Shown one piece after another: positions 54,201 to 64,000 of a stretch of DNA of 64,000 nucleotides; positions within the stretch are counted from its first letter, which is position 1, and every line of letters starts with the position of its first letter. The notes under the pieces are model-generated. The model saw nothing but the letters and a program-made list of their open reading frames with translations. It was not told the DNA's origin and ran no database searches. Source of the DNA: Cryoendolithus antarcticus (Eukaryota > Ascomycota > Dothideomycetes > Cladosporiales > Cladosporiaceae); contig NAJO01000026.1 of the NCBI GenBank assembly GCA_002077065.1, positions 434,001 through 498,000 on the forward strand. The letters are read 5' to 3'. Both the position numbers and the translations under genes were made by a program.

Positions 54201-54954
54201 GTCAGACGCGAAGCGGCGAAGTATTGGAAGGATCCGCGAAGATCAACGTAAGCGGATTGCACATCGTCGCTTGCCCAGCTGGCGGGAAGCGGGAGGACCC
54301 AGACTTCACTTCATTGCTGACAACAAGTTTCAGGGTTGGACGTGTATCTCCACGGTGCTCCGCGCGATGAGTGTACCGTAGTATCAGGAGCGATGTCATC
54401 ACCGCAATGAAAATCGCGCACTTGAGTGAATAGGATCGCAACTACCAAGTTCGCCGAGGTGGGTCTTTCGAAGTATGTGAGCTATGTCGTGTATTGTGTT
54501 TTGGGTGACTTTCGAACGGAGGGAAACTCTCTATTCCTCCACCTCGGAAATATGCACATCCGTACGCAAGGTAATATGCTCACTGCCATGGCAGCGGAAC
54601 TGGATCCCGTGGCGCCCAGTCTTTGACAAGGATGGACACGTAATGTTATGCTACGTGTCTGCTAGCCACGTAGACATGAGGTCTACCTGAGCAGCTACAT
54701 GATCTCTGCTTCTCCGGAGCGCTGCAATTCTCCCCCGCTGCCATCAGTGCGCATATCGGGTATGACATAGCATACTGGCGGGAGCCAGCTCTCCTACAGT
54801 GCCGCTAGTTCCCCGTATTTCCAGCTTCCCACACGGGTGAGCACTGTGTCCACTGATCGCCACAACTACGCTATTGTAGACAATGGCGGCGATGAAGACC
54901 AGAGCCTGGAAGTGGTCGTAGGGCGTAGTATTGTTATTGGTAATCGCCTTACAT
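51248..54954. other. Gene-poor region, 3.7 kb
   Basis: This is the longest stretch without a recognisable gene. The part next to 51,247 should hold the flbA promoter. The many short frames on both strands show no coherent protein motifs, no splice-linked series and no repeat I can see. Base composition is not strikingly AT-rich, so it does not look like a RIP-mutated transposon. Confidence 0.4.
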
Positions 54955-57581
54955 TCATCGTAGACTGGTCGCAACGAAGTACATGAGAGGCGCGCATATG
55001 ATCAGAACCGACCCCCAATCTGAATGTCCGCTCCTGCAGGCACTGGACGTCTGCATCGCTGGGTTCGAGGTGGAGGCCGTTGATCCCGAAGATACCGACG
55101 TCGGCGGCGACTCAACTAATCCAGTCGGTCCGCTCCCAGTACCAGATGGAGTTTGAGGATTGCTTGAGCGTGTTTCAGCAGTGTCTGCGGCCACGGTAGT
55201 GGCCTGTCTCGTTGTGTATCCAGCATCGTCACCCATAGCTCCCACGACAGCTACACTCGTGCCATCAACCACGACCGCGACACTTACGTCACCTCCAGAG
55301 ACAAGCAATGTGGTTGTGTACGTTTGCCCACTGCCAGCGGGCGTGAGTGCGGTGAGTGCGATAACGGTGGTATGACCAGGGTCAACAGAGCTACCGGCTT
55401 CCACGGTGAAGTGTGACGGCGCCGATCGAGTCTCCGTTAGTGTCGCCAGAATGACATCCGCTGTGTTCGCGGAAGACTCCAAGCTTTGCAAAGTTTTAGA
55501 CAAGCGCAAGATCGACGCCAGAACATCTGCAATGTTCCAGCTGCTTGTCTGAGAGACTTGAGCGGCAAGAGACGGATCGCTTCCGCCGATGTTGGAGCTG
55601 CTGAAGAGGCTGTTCCCGCCCAAGACCTCTGATGCTGGACCAGAGGACAGTCTTCCAGGATCACTTCCGTCGGAGCCTGAGACTTGCGCAACGGTCCCAC
55701 CAGCCGTCGAAGTAAGTCCCGCAATTGGGAGCGGAGTGGTATAAGCCCAGGTCTGCGGACTTGTCGAAGTGTCCGGATTGCGACTGTCTGAAGCTTGCGG
55801 TCCGCTACTGGGCAATACTTCACTCTGCGCCGTGGGTAAAGCGATAGGTACCGGTGGCGGGAATGTCGTCTGTGGCGCAGGTCTCACTGCAGTCGAGCTA
55901 GGCGATGCTGGAGTCGACATCGTGTTGTCCGCTGGTAGCGTCGGTGTGGCTACCGCGTCTGTGGCTTGCAATGCCAGCGGGGGATCGAACCTGCACATCT
56001 CATTATTAGCCTTGCACTCTCCATGGTCACAACGGGTAAGCTAAATCACCAGAAATTCGGTAGTGCCTCATCAAATGCTGAACAGGCACTCCATTCCGGG
56101 ACCATCTTCGAGACCTCTGTTGGTAGTGCCAGAACAGGGTTCACGTCCCGCCATATCGTATCGCAGTGCGGATCTCTGGGTAGTCCGGTAACGTTGCATC
56201 CACCGAGATTGCAGGATGTACTCTGCGCGGGTATCACGCAGCGGCCTTGACAGCTGTAGGCACTTGCTGGCACAGGCCAGTTCAAATCTGCGTAATTCAT
56301 CGCGGTACCTGGGCCCATCGCGCTGAATCAGCCTCCGCAGTGCGTGCTGATCGCTGAAGACGGCAATGCCACAATATGGTTGGTTAAAGTCGGACCAACA
56401 GTGTCATTATAGCCGAAGCCGTCGTAGTAGGCGAAGAGTGTCGACTGTCATACGTGTCAGCCAACTCATGGCACGTAGAGTGTATCTTACCTGCCCGTAA
56501 AGCCTGTGACGGGTTGCTGCATCTACAACAGCACCCATATGCCCACGAGAGCGAGTAAATCATAAGAGCATGTTGCGAGATGGTCACATGGAGTTGCCCA
56601 TCGCGTATCTCAGATAATTGGAGGAGGGAGAGATTCATGGACTTGACTTACAAAGAACAAGTAGACAGAGCCGCCGGTGAAAGTCGTACCCATTGCTGTG
56701 ATTATCGGTGGGTCGCCTGTCGTCGTCGGCGCGATAGTTGTGCCATTGTGTGCGCAGAGATTGCCGCCTTGGGTCTCAACTGGGAAGTAGACCAGCTGCA
56801 CCGGCCCTCCTGCGATGAGGCAAGGCTTCCCGACAGGGTCAGCGTGGGCTGGGAACCCGCATTCATGCTCCCATTCATTCTCAGTCCCAGAGACGTTGTA
56901 GATATTCGACTCGTAGTACAAGACCCTGCAAATGTGGTTGTTCGGCCTGCATGGTTTCTGTATGCTGTAAGTGGGTGTAGCCGGCCGAGTAGTGGTGAAC
57001 GACAGTGTAGTGTTCCAGCTGGAGTGCTGTGTGATCGGCTCGACGTCCACTCTGGGTGTATGATCGCACAGCTTGTACGTGCTGGCGTTCGCTGGGTAGA
57101 TCGTCGTCGATGTCTGCCAGAGTATGACGGACGTGGAGGTTGCGACCGTCAGTGGCCAAGTGCTGTTGGCTATCTGGGCGTTGTACCAAGCAACAGATCC
57201 TGGTCGCCAGTTGACGATGCTAGACCAACACTGCTGAGCCTGTGATAGATCTGTATTCGAGCTGTTGGCAGACCAAATGACGCCTGTTGTAGGACCAGCG
57301 CCGAGGGGGCCGCCGAGCGTGGTGTAACCCACAATAGCATTTGAGAACGTCAGATTCCCACCACCGTCGACGGCAGTCGGCGCAGGCGGTACATCGATAT
57401 CGCCTGGTGCACTTGTCGCAATGCTTGATGTGGATGTACTTGTGACTGCACCAATCTGTCAGCTGGCAACATCCAGCAATTGATCGCTCATGATTGCCTC
57501 ACCGTTACTACCTAGTGCACACCAGACGGGCTCCGAACCTAAGAGCAGTAGAGTCAGGGCTTCTAGATGTGTCGTCCTCAT
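54955..57581 (-). pseudogene. Secreted Ser/Thr-rich surface protein with a GPI-like tail, interrupted by an in-frame TGA
   Basis: Exons are 57503-57581, 56652-57445, 56050-56444 and 54955-55990; introns are 57, 207 and 59 nt. All junctions keep one frame for 768 codons. Exon 1 gives a signal-peptide-like MRTTHLEALTLLLLGSEPVW. Exon 2 has many NxS/T sites and Cys (QQCWSSIVNW, YKLCDHTPRV, IQKPCRPNNHICRVLYYESN). Exon 3 contains SAISTHCGG, then a TGA at 56328-56330, then continues in the same frame with MNYADLNWPVPASAYSCQGR and TEVSKMVPEWSACSAF. The last exon is Ser/Thr/Ala/Pro-rich and ends in a hydrophobic tail (WGSVLIICAPLMYFVATSLR) like a GPI-attachment signal. Similar Cys-rich, GPI-tailed proteins are common in Dothideomycetes and have no known function. 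The single stop in an otherwise intact model suggests a recent null allele, a base-call error or an unseen splice. Confidence 0.65.
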
Positions 57582-59230
57582 CGCCTCCCTGTCGCCGCTC
57601 TTCTCGAGGTTGAGGCTTGGAAAGGTCCGCCCTACCTACACCTGCGTGCCGTGGAACGCTGATGCTATACCCGGATCAGGGTGAGATGCGGAACAGTCGC
57701 GCAGTAAGAAGGCGAACGTAGCCTCACAAGCAGAGCTTCGAGGCGAGGTGGTCGTGATGAATTGTGCTAATGGTAGCCGAAGAGTGTCCCAAGTCTACGC
57801 TCGATCGATGGTGTCTCCGGATCATAAGAGAGGGCAAGAATATCGACGGCGCTCGGATCCAGTCACGGCGACGGTGATCGCGACTGGCGGGTGATCGTGC
57901 TCAGAAGGCGATTGTTCTTCGTACAGCGCTTCTGGCGGGTGGTCGACCTTCAGATGTCACGCAACGCCTCGTAGACGAGTCGCAGGGAAGCTGTTCTACC
58001 AATGGTGTTCTAGACCTGACCTGACAAGTCGTGGTATCGTGGGTCAGTGCAGCGTAGACAGGCCAGGCGAACGTGTAAGTGGGTCCAATTGATCGTCAAG
58101 GTGTGCAATGCCTAGCCAAATTGGTCTTCCTGAGCAATGAGCGCCTGTGAGTAGGACATGAAGGAAATGCAGAAAGGACGTACACCAGCATGACGGCAGT
58201 GGATCTCGTTATTTGCACATACTGTCGTGAAAGCGGAGCCCAGACTCAACGAAGGATTCGCCATCCTAGGAACATGCTTCCACTCACGGAAGATAGACTT
58301 TGACCAGACCATAACTTCGCCTACTTTTCAACATTCTTTGCGATAAATGCATCCAAGAATATGTCAAGTCGCGAACATGTAGCCGATAGTCGTCTCTGGG
58401 GGACGACACCACGCCTCAACGCTTCAATCGAACAAGTTCAAATTCCCTCAAGGTAATCGCCAGTATCGTTTTGCGGGCAGTCGGCAGCGGCTCGCGCGCG
58501 ACCGAGGAGCGAGTTTGCTGTGTGACATGTGATCGGCGTGATGAAAGAGGTGACGGTGACGATGGTAAAAGTCAATGTTGCATTGTGTAGATTGATAAGA
58601 AGTGTGGCTTGATTCGAGGTCTGCTTCCACGGCACACGTAACGGTAGGTATTTGGTATTTCCATCTGGGACTTGCTCTCTCGAAGTGAACAGGGAGCATA
58701 AGAGGCACAAGGGGTCAAAGGAGGCTATGGTCGGTCAGTAGATCAATCTGAGAAGTAGCTGAACATTTCAAGAGCTATGTGCTCTACCAATACAAGTCGT
58801 CTGCCGAAAGGTAAAGTGAGTTGTACACCATGGCCACTGCACCCAGTCTTATCAGGCCGCCCTCGAGCTTGTATGTACACGATTTTCCTGCTCGTACCCA
58901 CCAACACCAATTTCTTGCTAATACTGCAAATGGGTATATTCGCATACACCTTAATACCCAGAAACATGTCGCCCAAAAGCGCACCGCCCATATGCATAGC
59001 ACCCCAAGAGCTCTACCCCTGCGGGTTCGATGTCCAGGTCGCTTCGTATGGCCCCAAATGGCCCAAAACGCCGTGCGCAAAAGAACAAAACCCCATTGAG
59101 TGATGTTACAGGACTAGATATCCGACAGAGGAGAGAAGTCGTTATTAGGCCGCCATCGCAATCCTCTTAATGTCGTCGTCGTACTGAAGCAGAGAACTTC
59201 ACCGCCAAACTGTAGCATGTCGAGCGCCTT
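57582..59230. other. Intergenic, 1.65 kb
   Basis: This should hold the promoter of the surface-protein gene. Short minus-strand frames at 58,438-58,710 and 58,743-58,997 have some hydrophobic stretches, but no family resemblance, no convincing start context and no splice partners. I see no repeat or RNA gene. Confidence 0.35.
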
Positions 59231-61297
59231 TCACATCCCACTGGCATCCTTGCCAACTTCTGGGGAATCAGGCCCGTCTACGTCGCCATCAAGACTCAAC
59301 AGCTCGTCCAGCGCATCAGACGAACCAACCAACCCAGCGCCCTCACTCCGCGCAGCAGTGACTGAGCTCGGGATTAAATGATGCCCACACTCCACAAACC
59401 CTGCCGGACTCGGGCTCCTGTCTCTTCCACTCCCTTCCACACTTCCACTCCTGCTCGAAGCCCTCCTACTGCGAGCATTCCGCTTCTCGTGCTCAACGTC
59501 GTTCTCGTGCTCTTCCTCCTGCGGCGCAAGGTACACGAGATCCGACCAGACCTGCCAGTGCAGGACTACAATATGCGTAAACCGGCGGATCAAATCTGTA
59601 TCTGCGTCCACGGGCGTCGGAGCGGGGAGAGCAGGCGTGAGTATCGCGCCGTAGCCGAGCCCTGTGGTAGGAGCGGTAGGGAGTGGAAGGGGCGGGACAA
59701 GCGCTTCTTGAAGGTCGGCGGCGGAGAGTGAGTAATGCGCATCAATACTCGTTATAGCGCGAGGGAGAAGCTGCTCCATGGTCTCGTGGCCGAGCTGATT
59801 GAAACTATCCGAAGATGTCGGCAGGTCTTCGAGTAGTCTGCGCTCAGCATTCTCGATGCGTTCATGCTCCGGAACGTCGCTCGGATCAGAGACTTCGACT
59901 TGCTGTATGATGCGCACGAGCTCAACGGCGATGTTCTGATAGGAGTCTAGCCATAGCCCCTGCGCGCCCACAATATCATCCACGCGCGTAGTGAGCGTAG
60001 CATCAGCCTCGCTACTCGGCTTCACTCTATCGCACAACTCGTGAAACAAATCCAGCACGATGCGAAGACAAATGCTGGAGTGCAGCTCCAATCTCAGCGT
60101 CCGCAGCCGATCAATATCAAGGTAGAAAGTCGGTTTCAGCGTAGTCGTGCTGTCCGCGAATATCAAGTCCCACAGCAGAGCGTGTGTTAGACTGTCCAGA
60201 GGCGTCGCGTCGAGGACTTCACGACGATATCTGCGGTGCTCGCGCTCCAGCCAGGCGCGCGACTCTTCTTTGTCGAGCTTGCCGATCGAGATGCGGTGGG
60301 CGTTGTAGCGTTGTTGAAAAGTTATCGTGTCTGCTATTAGAAGTGGCCTCATCGCCCTGATCTGATGATTTGCTACATCTAGCTTCATGTTCTCCAGTAG
60401 TAAGAGTAGTAAGCGAAGGCCGTTGACAAGGATTGTTTGGTCGTCTTTGAGGGCGCCTTCTGTGATGGCTTTTTGCATCTCATCGACCGAGTTGTCGCGC
60501 ATGGGAGCGCAGTGCTTTTTGATCACAGTTGCGAGCCAGCTTGCCAGTTCCACGAGATCACACATGCCGTTGTCGATTTGCTGGAAGAGGAGGTCTACAT
60601 CTAGTCGATCTTCGATCTTAGACTGATCCGCATCAGGCACGAGCGTTTTAAGAATATCCCGCACGACCTCGAAGACCTTCCGTAACCGCCTTCTGCTCTT
60701 CTTCATGATGCCCTTCCAGTAGTTGATCGTCTTCAGATCGTCCGTCCCGTTGAGTGCCCGCCGTGCTTTGTTGATCAGGTGGACTTCCAGTTCCAGCGCC
60801 TTCCAGTACTGGTCAGCAGCCTTGATCTTCTCCTTGCCCTTTGCGCCATCCAGGTTAGGCCTGAAATGGAGCTCACGGTCGAAGTTCACATCGTGCCTGA
60901 GCTTCGGGTTGTTAATAATCCGGGGCATGTCGAGCTCGGCTAGCGAATCGACGGTAATTGGCGGGTTTTTGCTGGCGCCCTTGAAGGCAGTATACGTCTC
61001 CATTCCGCCGCCTCCTTGATCGATGTGCCCAAAAATCTCGCTGTCCTCGGCCGATGCATTCGAAGATGTGGATGATGTGGATGCTGATCGATCCATCGGT
61101 GTAGATTCTGCGGTTGCATGATCGAGCACTTCGTTTGCTTGCGATTTGGATGCCTTCCTGTCTTGGCCGACACGCTTATCGGTGGTGTTTGCTGGTGCCG
61201 CATCCTCTCGTGGGATCATGGTGGACCTCCGACGCCCCACAAGGGGTGATGAGGGCGGCGCAACGTGGTCACGTTCTCCTATGCCATCTCCGGCCAT
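59231..61297 (-). CDS. Tcp11/SOK1 family protein
   Basis: Yeast Sok1 is the founding fungal member, found as a suppressor of protein kinase A loss; animal Tcp11 proteins are linked to cAMP signalling. The 688-residue frame starts at ATG 61,297, as no ATG lies further upstream in frame. After a Ser-rich leader (about 1-95) the Tcp11 domain runs from about 120. Its landmarks are KLRHDVNFDRELHFRPNLDG, KIKAADQYWKALELEVHLIN, VRDILKTLVPDADQSKIEDR, FQQIDNGMCDLVELASWLAT and NHQIRAMRPLLIADTITFQQ. The helical domain continues to about residue 600, with LTHALLWDLIFADS and RFTHIVVLHWQVWSDLVYLA. The C terminus is Glu/Arg/Ser-rich. Length fits fungal Sok1 proteins. Confidence 0.9.
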   Translation of the reverse strand: MAGDGIGERDHVAPPSSPLVGRRRSTMIPREDAAPANTTDKRVGQDRKASKSQANEVLDHATAESTPMDRSASTSSTSSNASAEDSEIFGHIDQGGGGMETYTAFKGASKNPPITVDSLAELDMPRIINNPKLRHDVNFDRELHFRPNLDGAKGKEKIKAADQYWKALELEVHLINKARRALNGTDDLKTINYWKGIMKKSRRRLRKVFEVVRDILKTLVPDADQSKIEDRLDVDLLFQQIDNGMCDLVELASWLATVIKKHCAPMRDNSVDEMQKAITEGALKDDQTILVNGLRLLLLLLENMKLDVANHQIRAMRPLLIADTITFQQRYNAHRISIGKLDKEESRAWLEREHRRYRREVLDATPLDSLTHALLWDLIFADSTTTLKPTFYLDIDRLRTLRLELHSSICLRIVLDLFHELCDRVKPSSEADATLTTRVDDIVGAQGLWLDSYQNIAVELVRIIQQVEVSDPSDVPEHERIENAERRLLEDLPTSSDSFNQLGHETMEQLLPRAITSIDAHYSLSAADLQEALVPPLPLPTAPTTGLGYGAILTPALPAPTPVDADTDLIRRFTHIVVLHWQVWSDLVYLAPQEEEHENDVEHEKRNARSRRASSRSGSVEGSGRDRSPSPAGFVECGHHLIPSSVTAARSEGAGLVGSSDALDELLSLDGDVDGPDSPEVGKDASGM

Positions 61298-63277
61298 ACT
61301 TTTCCGCGTGATGCGCCGAATCCTTGTATCCTGCTCTCGTGTTGTCCACAAGCAACTCCTTCCAGTTCCTCTGCCGCCGATTACCGCTTAGTCTATTGCT
61401 TTTCGCGTGCCCGATTGTAAGAGGCGATAAAAGTACTTTCGAAGGAACGCCCGCTTGAGACAGAATCGCTAGCAGAGTGCCGCCCAGAAAGAAGTCTAAG
61501 TCAGGAGTGCTACAACTGTGGTCAGCTGGAGCACCGTAGCGTGAGACAGATCACAAGCACGGCGTAAGCGCAAGTGCAAATTGGCAACCTGCAGCTCCCT
61601 TGGCCACATTCTATCAAGTTCTATGCACCATCGTCCATGCATCGTGATCTTACAAATCTGGATCTCGAGACTCACCTGCAAGCAGTGCGCCCTCAAATAT
61701 TAAGGCTGTGGTCGAAGTGAAGTCGCGCAGAAAGTCGCGTTTGTTGATTTCCGGGAACGGTGCAGAAGGCTTTTGCAAATAGTGTCTCTCAGATCTCGCC
61801 TCAAACAAAGGAAACGTGCACCAATTAGTCCACTGGCTAACGGCAAGGAGCGATTGTACAAGAAATTTGAAGGCAAAGAAGTGGCGCGAAACTAAGCAGA
61901 AGGACAGAGCATTGGGTGGGTGGCTGGCTTATTTGGCGAGGCTGAGGCGCATAAGTAGGTGCGCGTTCGTATGCGAAGGGAAGGATGAACGATGGAGTAG
62001 TATAGAATGAGGCTCAAAAGGGATGTGCGCTCTTTGGACGTGCTTCGGTCTTCGTTACAGTAGCCGGGAGTGCCTCAGTCCCAGGGGTATATAGCTGGCG
62101 CAAGGAAGTTGGAATGACCATCGAGCATGATGCAGCATGCATCCAGTGTGTCACCAACGTCTCCGAGACCGGTCGCATCACCGCGCGTGATGAACAGCGC
62201 GTGGCAGATTGATTCAGACGAATTCGGAGCAAGTATCGAAAAATGGACCTGATCATGGGCGAACCATCATTGGAATTGCTAACTTCAGCAGCGCCCGTCT
62301 AATTAAGGTTTTAGTTGCCCATGCGCCCGAAAGTCTCACCATCCTGTCGGGATGCGCCATTGATAAATCGCCTCCTCTCTAGTATCTAAGTGGCCATCAT
62401 GAGCGAGGCGAGTCTTGCCCTCAAAGCAGAGAATTTCCGCTCTGTTTGAGTCTTTGTGGCGGCCATCGCAACGGACTTGTTTTGTGTAACCTGCACATGC
62501 CACCGCGGCATGCTCATCTCGGGTAGATACCGCCACGGTGGCATCCGGGTGCCCCGAGAGTGTCAGCCTTACAAAACCACAATCCTGTCATTACGGCCTG
62601 AGGATCAGTGCGCATCGAGGCGCTGCGCAGACTTCACCTCTACCTTGGTCCTGTATAAGGTCCGTCCATCTGCTGCTCTGATTATCGTGGCCGTCCGAGT
62701 CTCTGAAGCTTGAGACATCCTCCACTCTGTGACCTGGCCAGACCGGCTACGAGCATACGCTGTGCGCGCACCACACCTCGGTGCACGGCAACGCTCGGTC
62801 ATCTTTCTAGTGGCGAGGTGCATCACTATGCTCGCTGATGGACGGGCGAGAATCCAGTCCAAGACGAGCCGTCGCATGCGACTGACTGTCGCGAGACCGA
62901 AAGGTGTGCGTGAGATCGGGTCACGCGGAAGTTGCTGCGCCTTCGGCCACGACACGGATTTCGTAATTCCGTGGCAACGTACCGTTCGGAGCAGTACATG
63001 CGAATCCATTCAACATTCACCATGACGTTACTGCTCAGCGATGCCGGTGGACGCCTCGCAAAATCTTTAGGATTGATTAGAAGTTATTCTTACACCGAAG
63101 CGGAAGTCCGATCTACCAACATCACAGGATGCCTTCTTTCTCACTTTGCCACGACCCATGGTCTCCACTCAGAGGCGATACTTGCGATTTCGTCTCGACA
63201 AGCGCCTAATATCGGTCGAGCGTCCTGTTCTAGTCCAGACACCGGCAGAGGGCGGCAGCTCAGCTAGGAGCTCTGCT
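61298..63277. other. Intergenic, 2.0 kb
   Basis: The region holds the promoter of the Tcp11/SOK1 gene and the 3' flank of the cytidylyltransferase gene. The largest plus-strand frame (62,932-63,267) has no recognisable motif. I see no RNA gene or transposon signature. Confidence 0.35.
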
Positions 63278-64000
63278 CTAAGCCTCCCGAATCTCAACCT
63301 CCAACTGCCTCTTAGCCCTCTCCTCATCAATCACCTCATCACCCTCCCCCTTCTCCGGCCTCCCTCTTCTCCCCCGTCCAAACTCCCCAGTGGGACTCTT
63401 CGCATCCCCACTGTCTCCCTCACTACTCGGGCTCTCCGCCCTCGAATCACTCAAATTACTCCTCCGACTTCCCTGCATCCACCCCTTCACACCTCCGATC
63501 AAACCCATAGCATACCCAGCCGCGAAGTCGTAGTTCCTGCCCCGTTCCTTCCCTCCAGGAGTACTACCACGCAAAATGCTAGCAGCATCCATAGGGTTGA
63601 GTCGGTCCAGAGCGAGAGGAGACTTAGCACCGCTGGCGCGACCAGGCGTGATGCTACGAAGAGACGGCGCAGGACTGTTCTGTCTGCTAGGCTGCCAGAA
63701 CTGCTTGAGCTCTTTGCTGAGTTCTTGACCAGTCGTCGTCCAGTTCTGGCGGATGTTATCGCGCAACTCGCCTACATGCCTCTTAATATCGAGCTCGTTC
63801 TTCTTGAACCACGAGACGTTGAGCTCTTGTCTTGTCGTCCCTCTTCGCAGCTGGCGGCCGACGTATTGCTCGTAGTCTCTCACAATCTTGGTAATAATGC
63901 CCGTAGTGGAGACGCCCTCAGTCCGCTGCGTGACGAGGAATTTGCCAGCTTCTTTGATGGGACCATAGATATCGTCGCCTTCACTTGCGCCGTAGGGAAG
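63278..64000 (-). CDS. PCT1: Choline-phosphate cytidylyltransferase, C-terminal part (runs off the window)
   Basis: This is the rate-limiting enzyme of the CDP-choline pathway, making CDP-choline from CTP and phosphocholine. Only the last 240 codons are present; the gene continues beyond position 64,000 and the catalytic HxGH motif lies outside. The visible part begins with YGASEGDDIYGPIKEAGKFL and contains the signature RTEGVSTTGIITKIVRDYE of the cytidylyltransferase fold. It is followed by the amphipathic membrane-binding stretch LNVSWFKKNELDIKRHVGEL and NIRQNWTTTGQELSKELKQF. The tail is Ser/Arg/Gly-rich with NYDFAAGYAMGLIGGVKGWM and ends in an acidic/basic mix before the TAG at 63,278. The fold motif and order make the assignment secure. 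Confidence 0.93.
   Translation of the reverse strand, partial: LPYGASEGDDIYGPIKEAGKFLVTQRTEGVSTTGIITKIVRDYEQYVGRQLRRGTTRQELNVSWFKKNELDIKRHVGELRDNIRQNWTTTGQELSKELKQFWQPSRQNSPAPSLRSITPGRASGAKSPLALDRLNPMDAASILRGSTPGGKERGRNYDFAAGYAMGLIGGVKGWMQGSRRSNLSDSRAESPSSEGDSGDAKSPTGEFGRGRRGRPEKGEGDEVIDEERAKRQLEVEIREA

Noticed and set aside
55975..56040. GGTTCGATCCCC resembling a tRNA T-loop on the minus strand
   Set aside because: It lies at the splice acceptor and start of the last exon of the surface-protein gene. There are no pairing D- or anticodon arms.
58743..59080. Two overlapping minus-strand small frames with hydrophobic stretches
   Set aside because: Neither has a signal peptide, a splice partner or a family motif, and both frames stay open over the same bases, which suggests chance.

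Overview
This window is nuclear DNA from a filamentous ascomycete. The gene content points to Pezizomycotina and probably Dothideomycetes (Mycosphaerellales-like); the class is an inference. The evidence is dense protein-coding genes on both strands, mostly short introns (50-96 nt, with GTAAGT/GTATGT donors, CTAAC/CTGAC-type branch sites and YAG acceptors), a FlbA-type RGS regulator, Bud6/Aip3, a HeLo-domain protein, Ser/Thr-rich membrane proteins, and a lineage-expanded LPxELRxxIY (F-box-like) family. Exon boundaries were worked out by eye from splice signals and reading-frame continuity.

Layout. 0-7.5 kb: CYT2-type heme lyase (-), mevalonate diphosphate decarboxylase (+), zinc alcohol dehydrogenase (-), AFG1-like ATPase (+). 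7.6-9.6 kb: an LPxELRxxIY gene beside a decayed tandem copy. 10-16.5 kb: small hypothetical (+), HeLo-domain protein (-), Bud6 (-). 17.4-25.2 kb: Pbp1/ataxin-2 (+), a three-exon acidic/Asn-rich hypothetical (-), and a single-pass membrane protein (-) whose frame continues past its stop into a broken open frame. 26.5-31.9 kb: secreted expansin/RlpA-like protein (-), an SDR-polysaccharide deacetylase fusion (+), ALG14 (-). 32.4-36 kb: four more LPxELRxxIY genes, all on the minus strand. 36.3-41.7 kb: mitochondrial uL24 (-), AYR1-like reductase (-), methionine synthase MET6 (+). 42.4-51.2 kb: a large Ser/Arg-rich hypothetical (+), CHK1 (-), FlbA-type RGS (-). 51.2-55 kb is gene-poor. 55-64 kb: a five-segment, four-exon GPI-type surface protein carrying an in-frame stop (-), SOK1/Tcp11 protein (-), and the 3' part of choline-phosphate cytidylyltransferase (-).

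The genes do not form a biosynthetic cluster. Housekeeping genes (sterol precursor synthesis, methionine synthesis, N-glycosylation, phosphatidylcholine synthesis, mitochondrial proteins) are mixed with fast-evolving accessory genes (surface proteins, the HeLo protein, the F-box-like family). The points most worth a second look are the SDR-deacetylase fusion, the two LPxELRxxIY clusters with their dying copy, the reading frame that runs on past a TAG at 23,920, and the surface-protein gene with an in-frame TGA.
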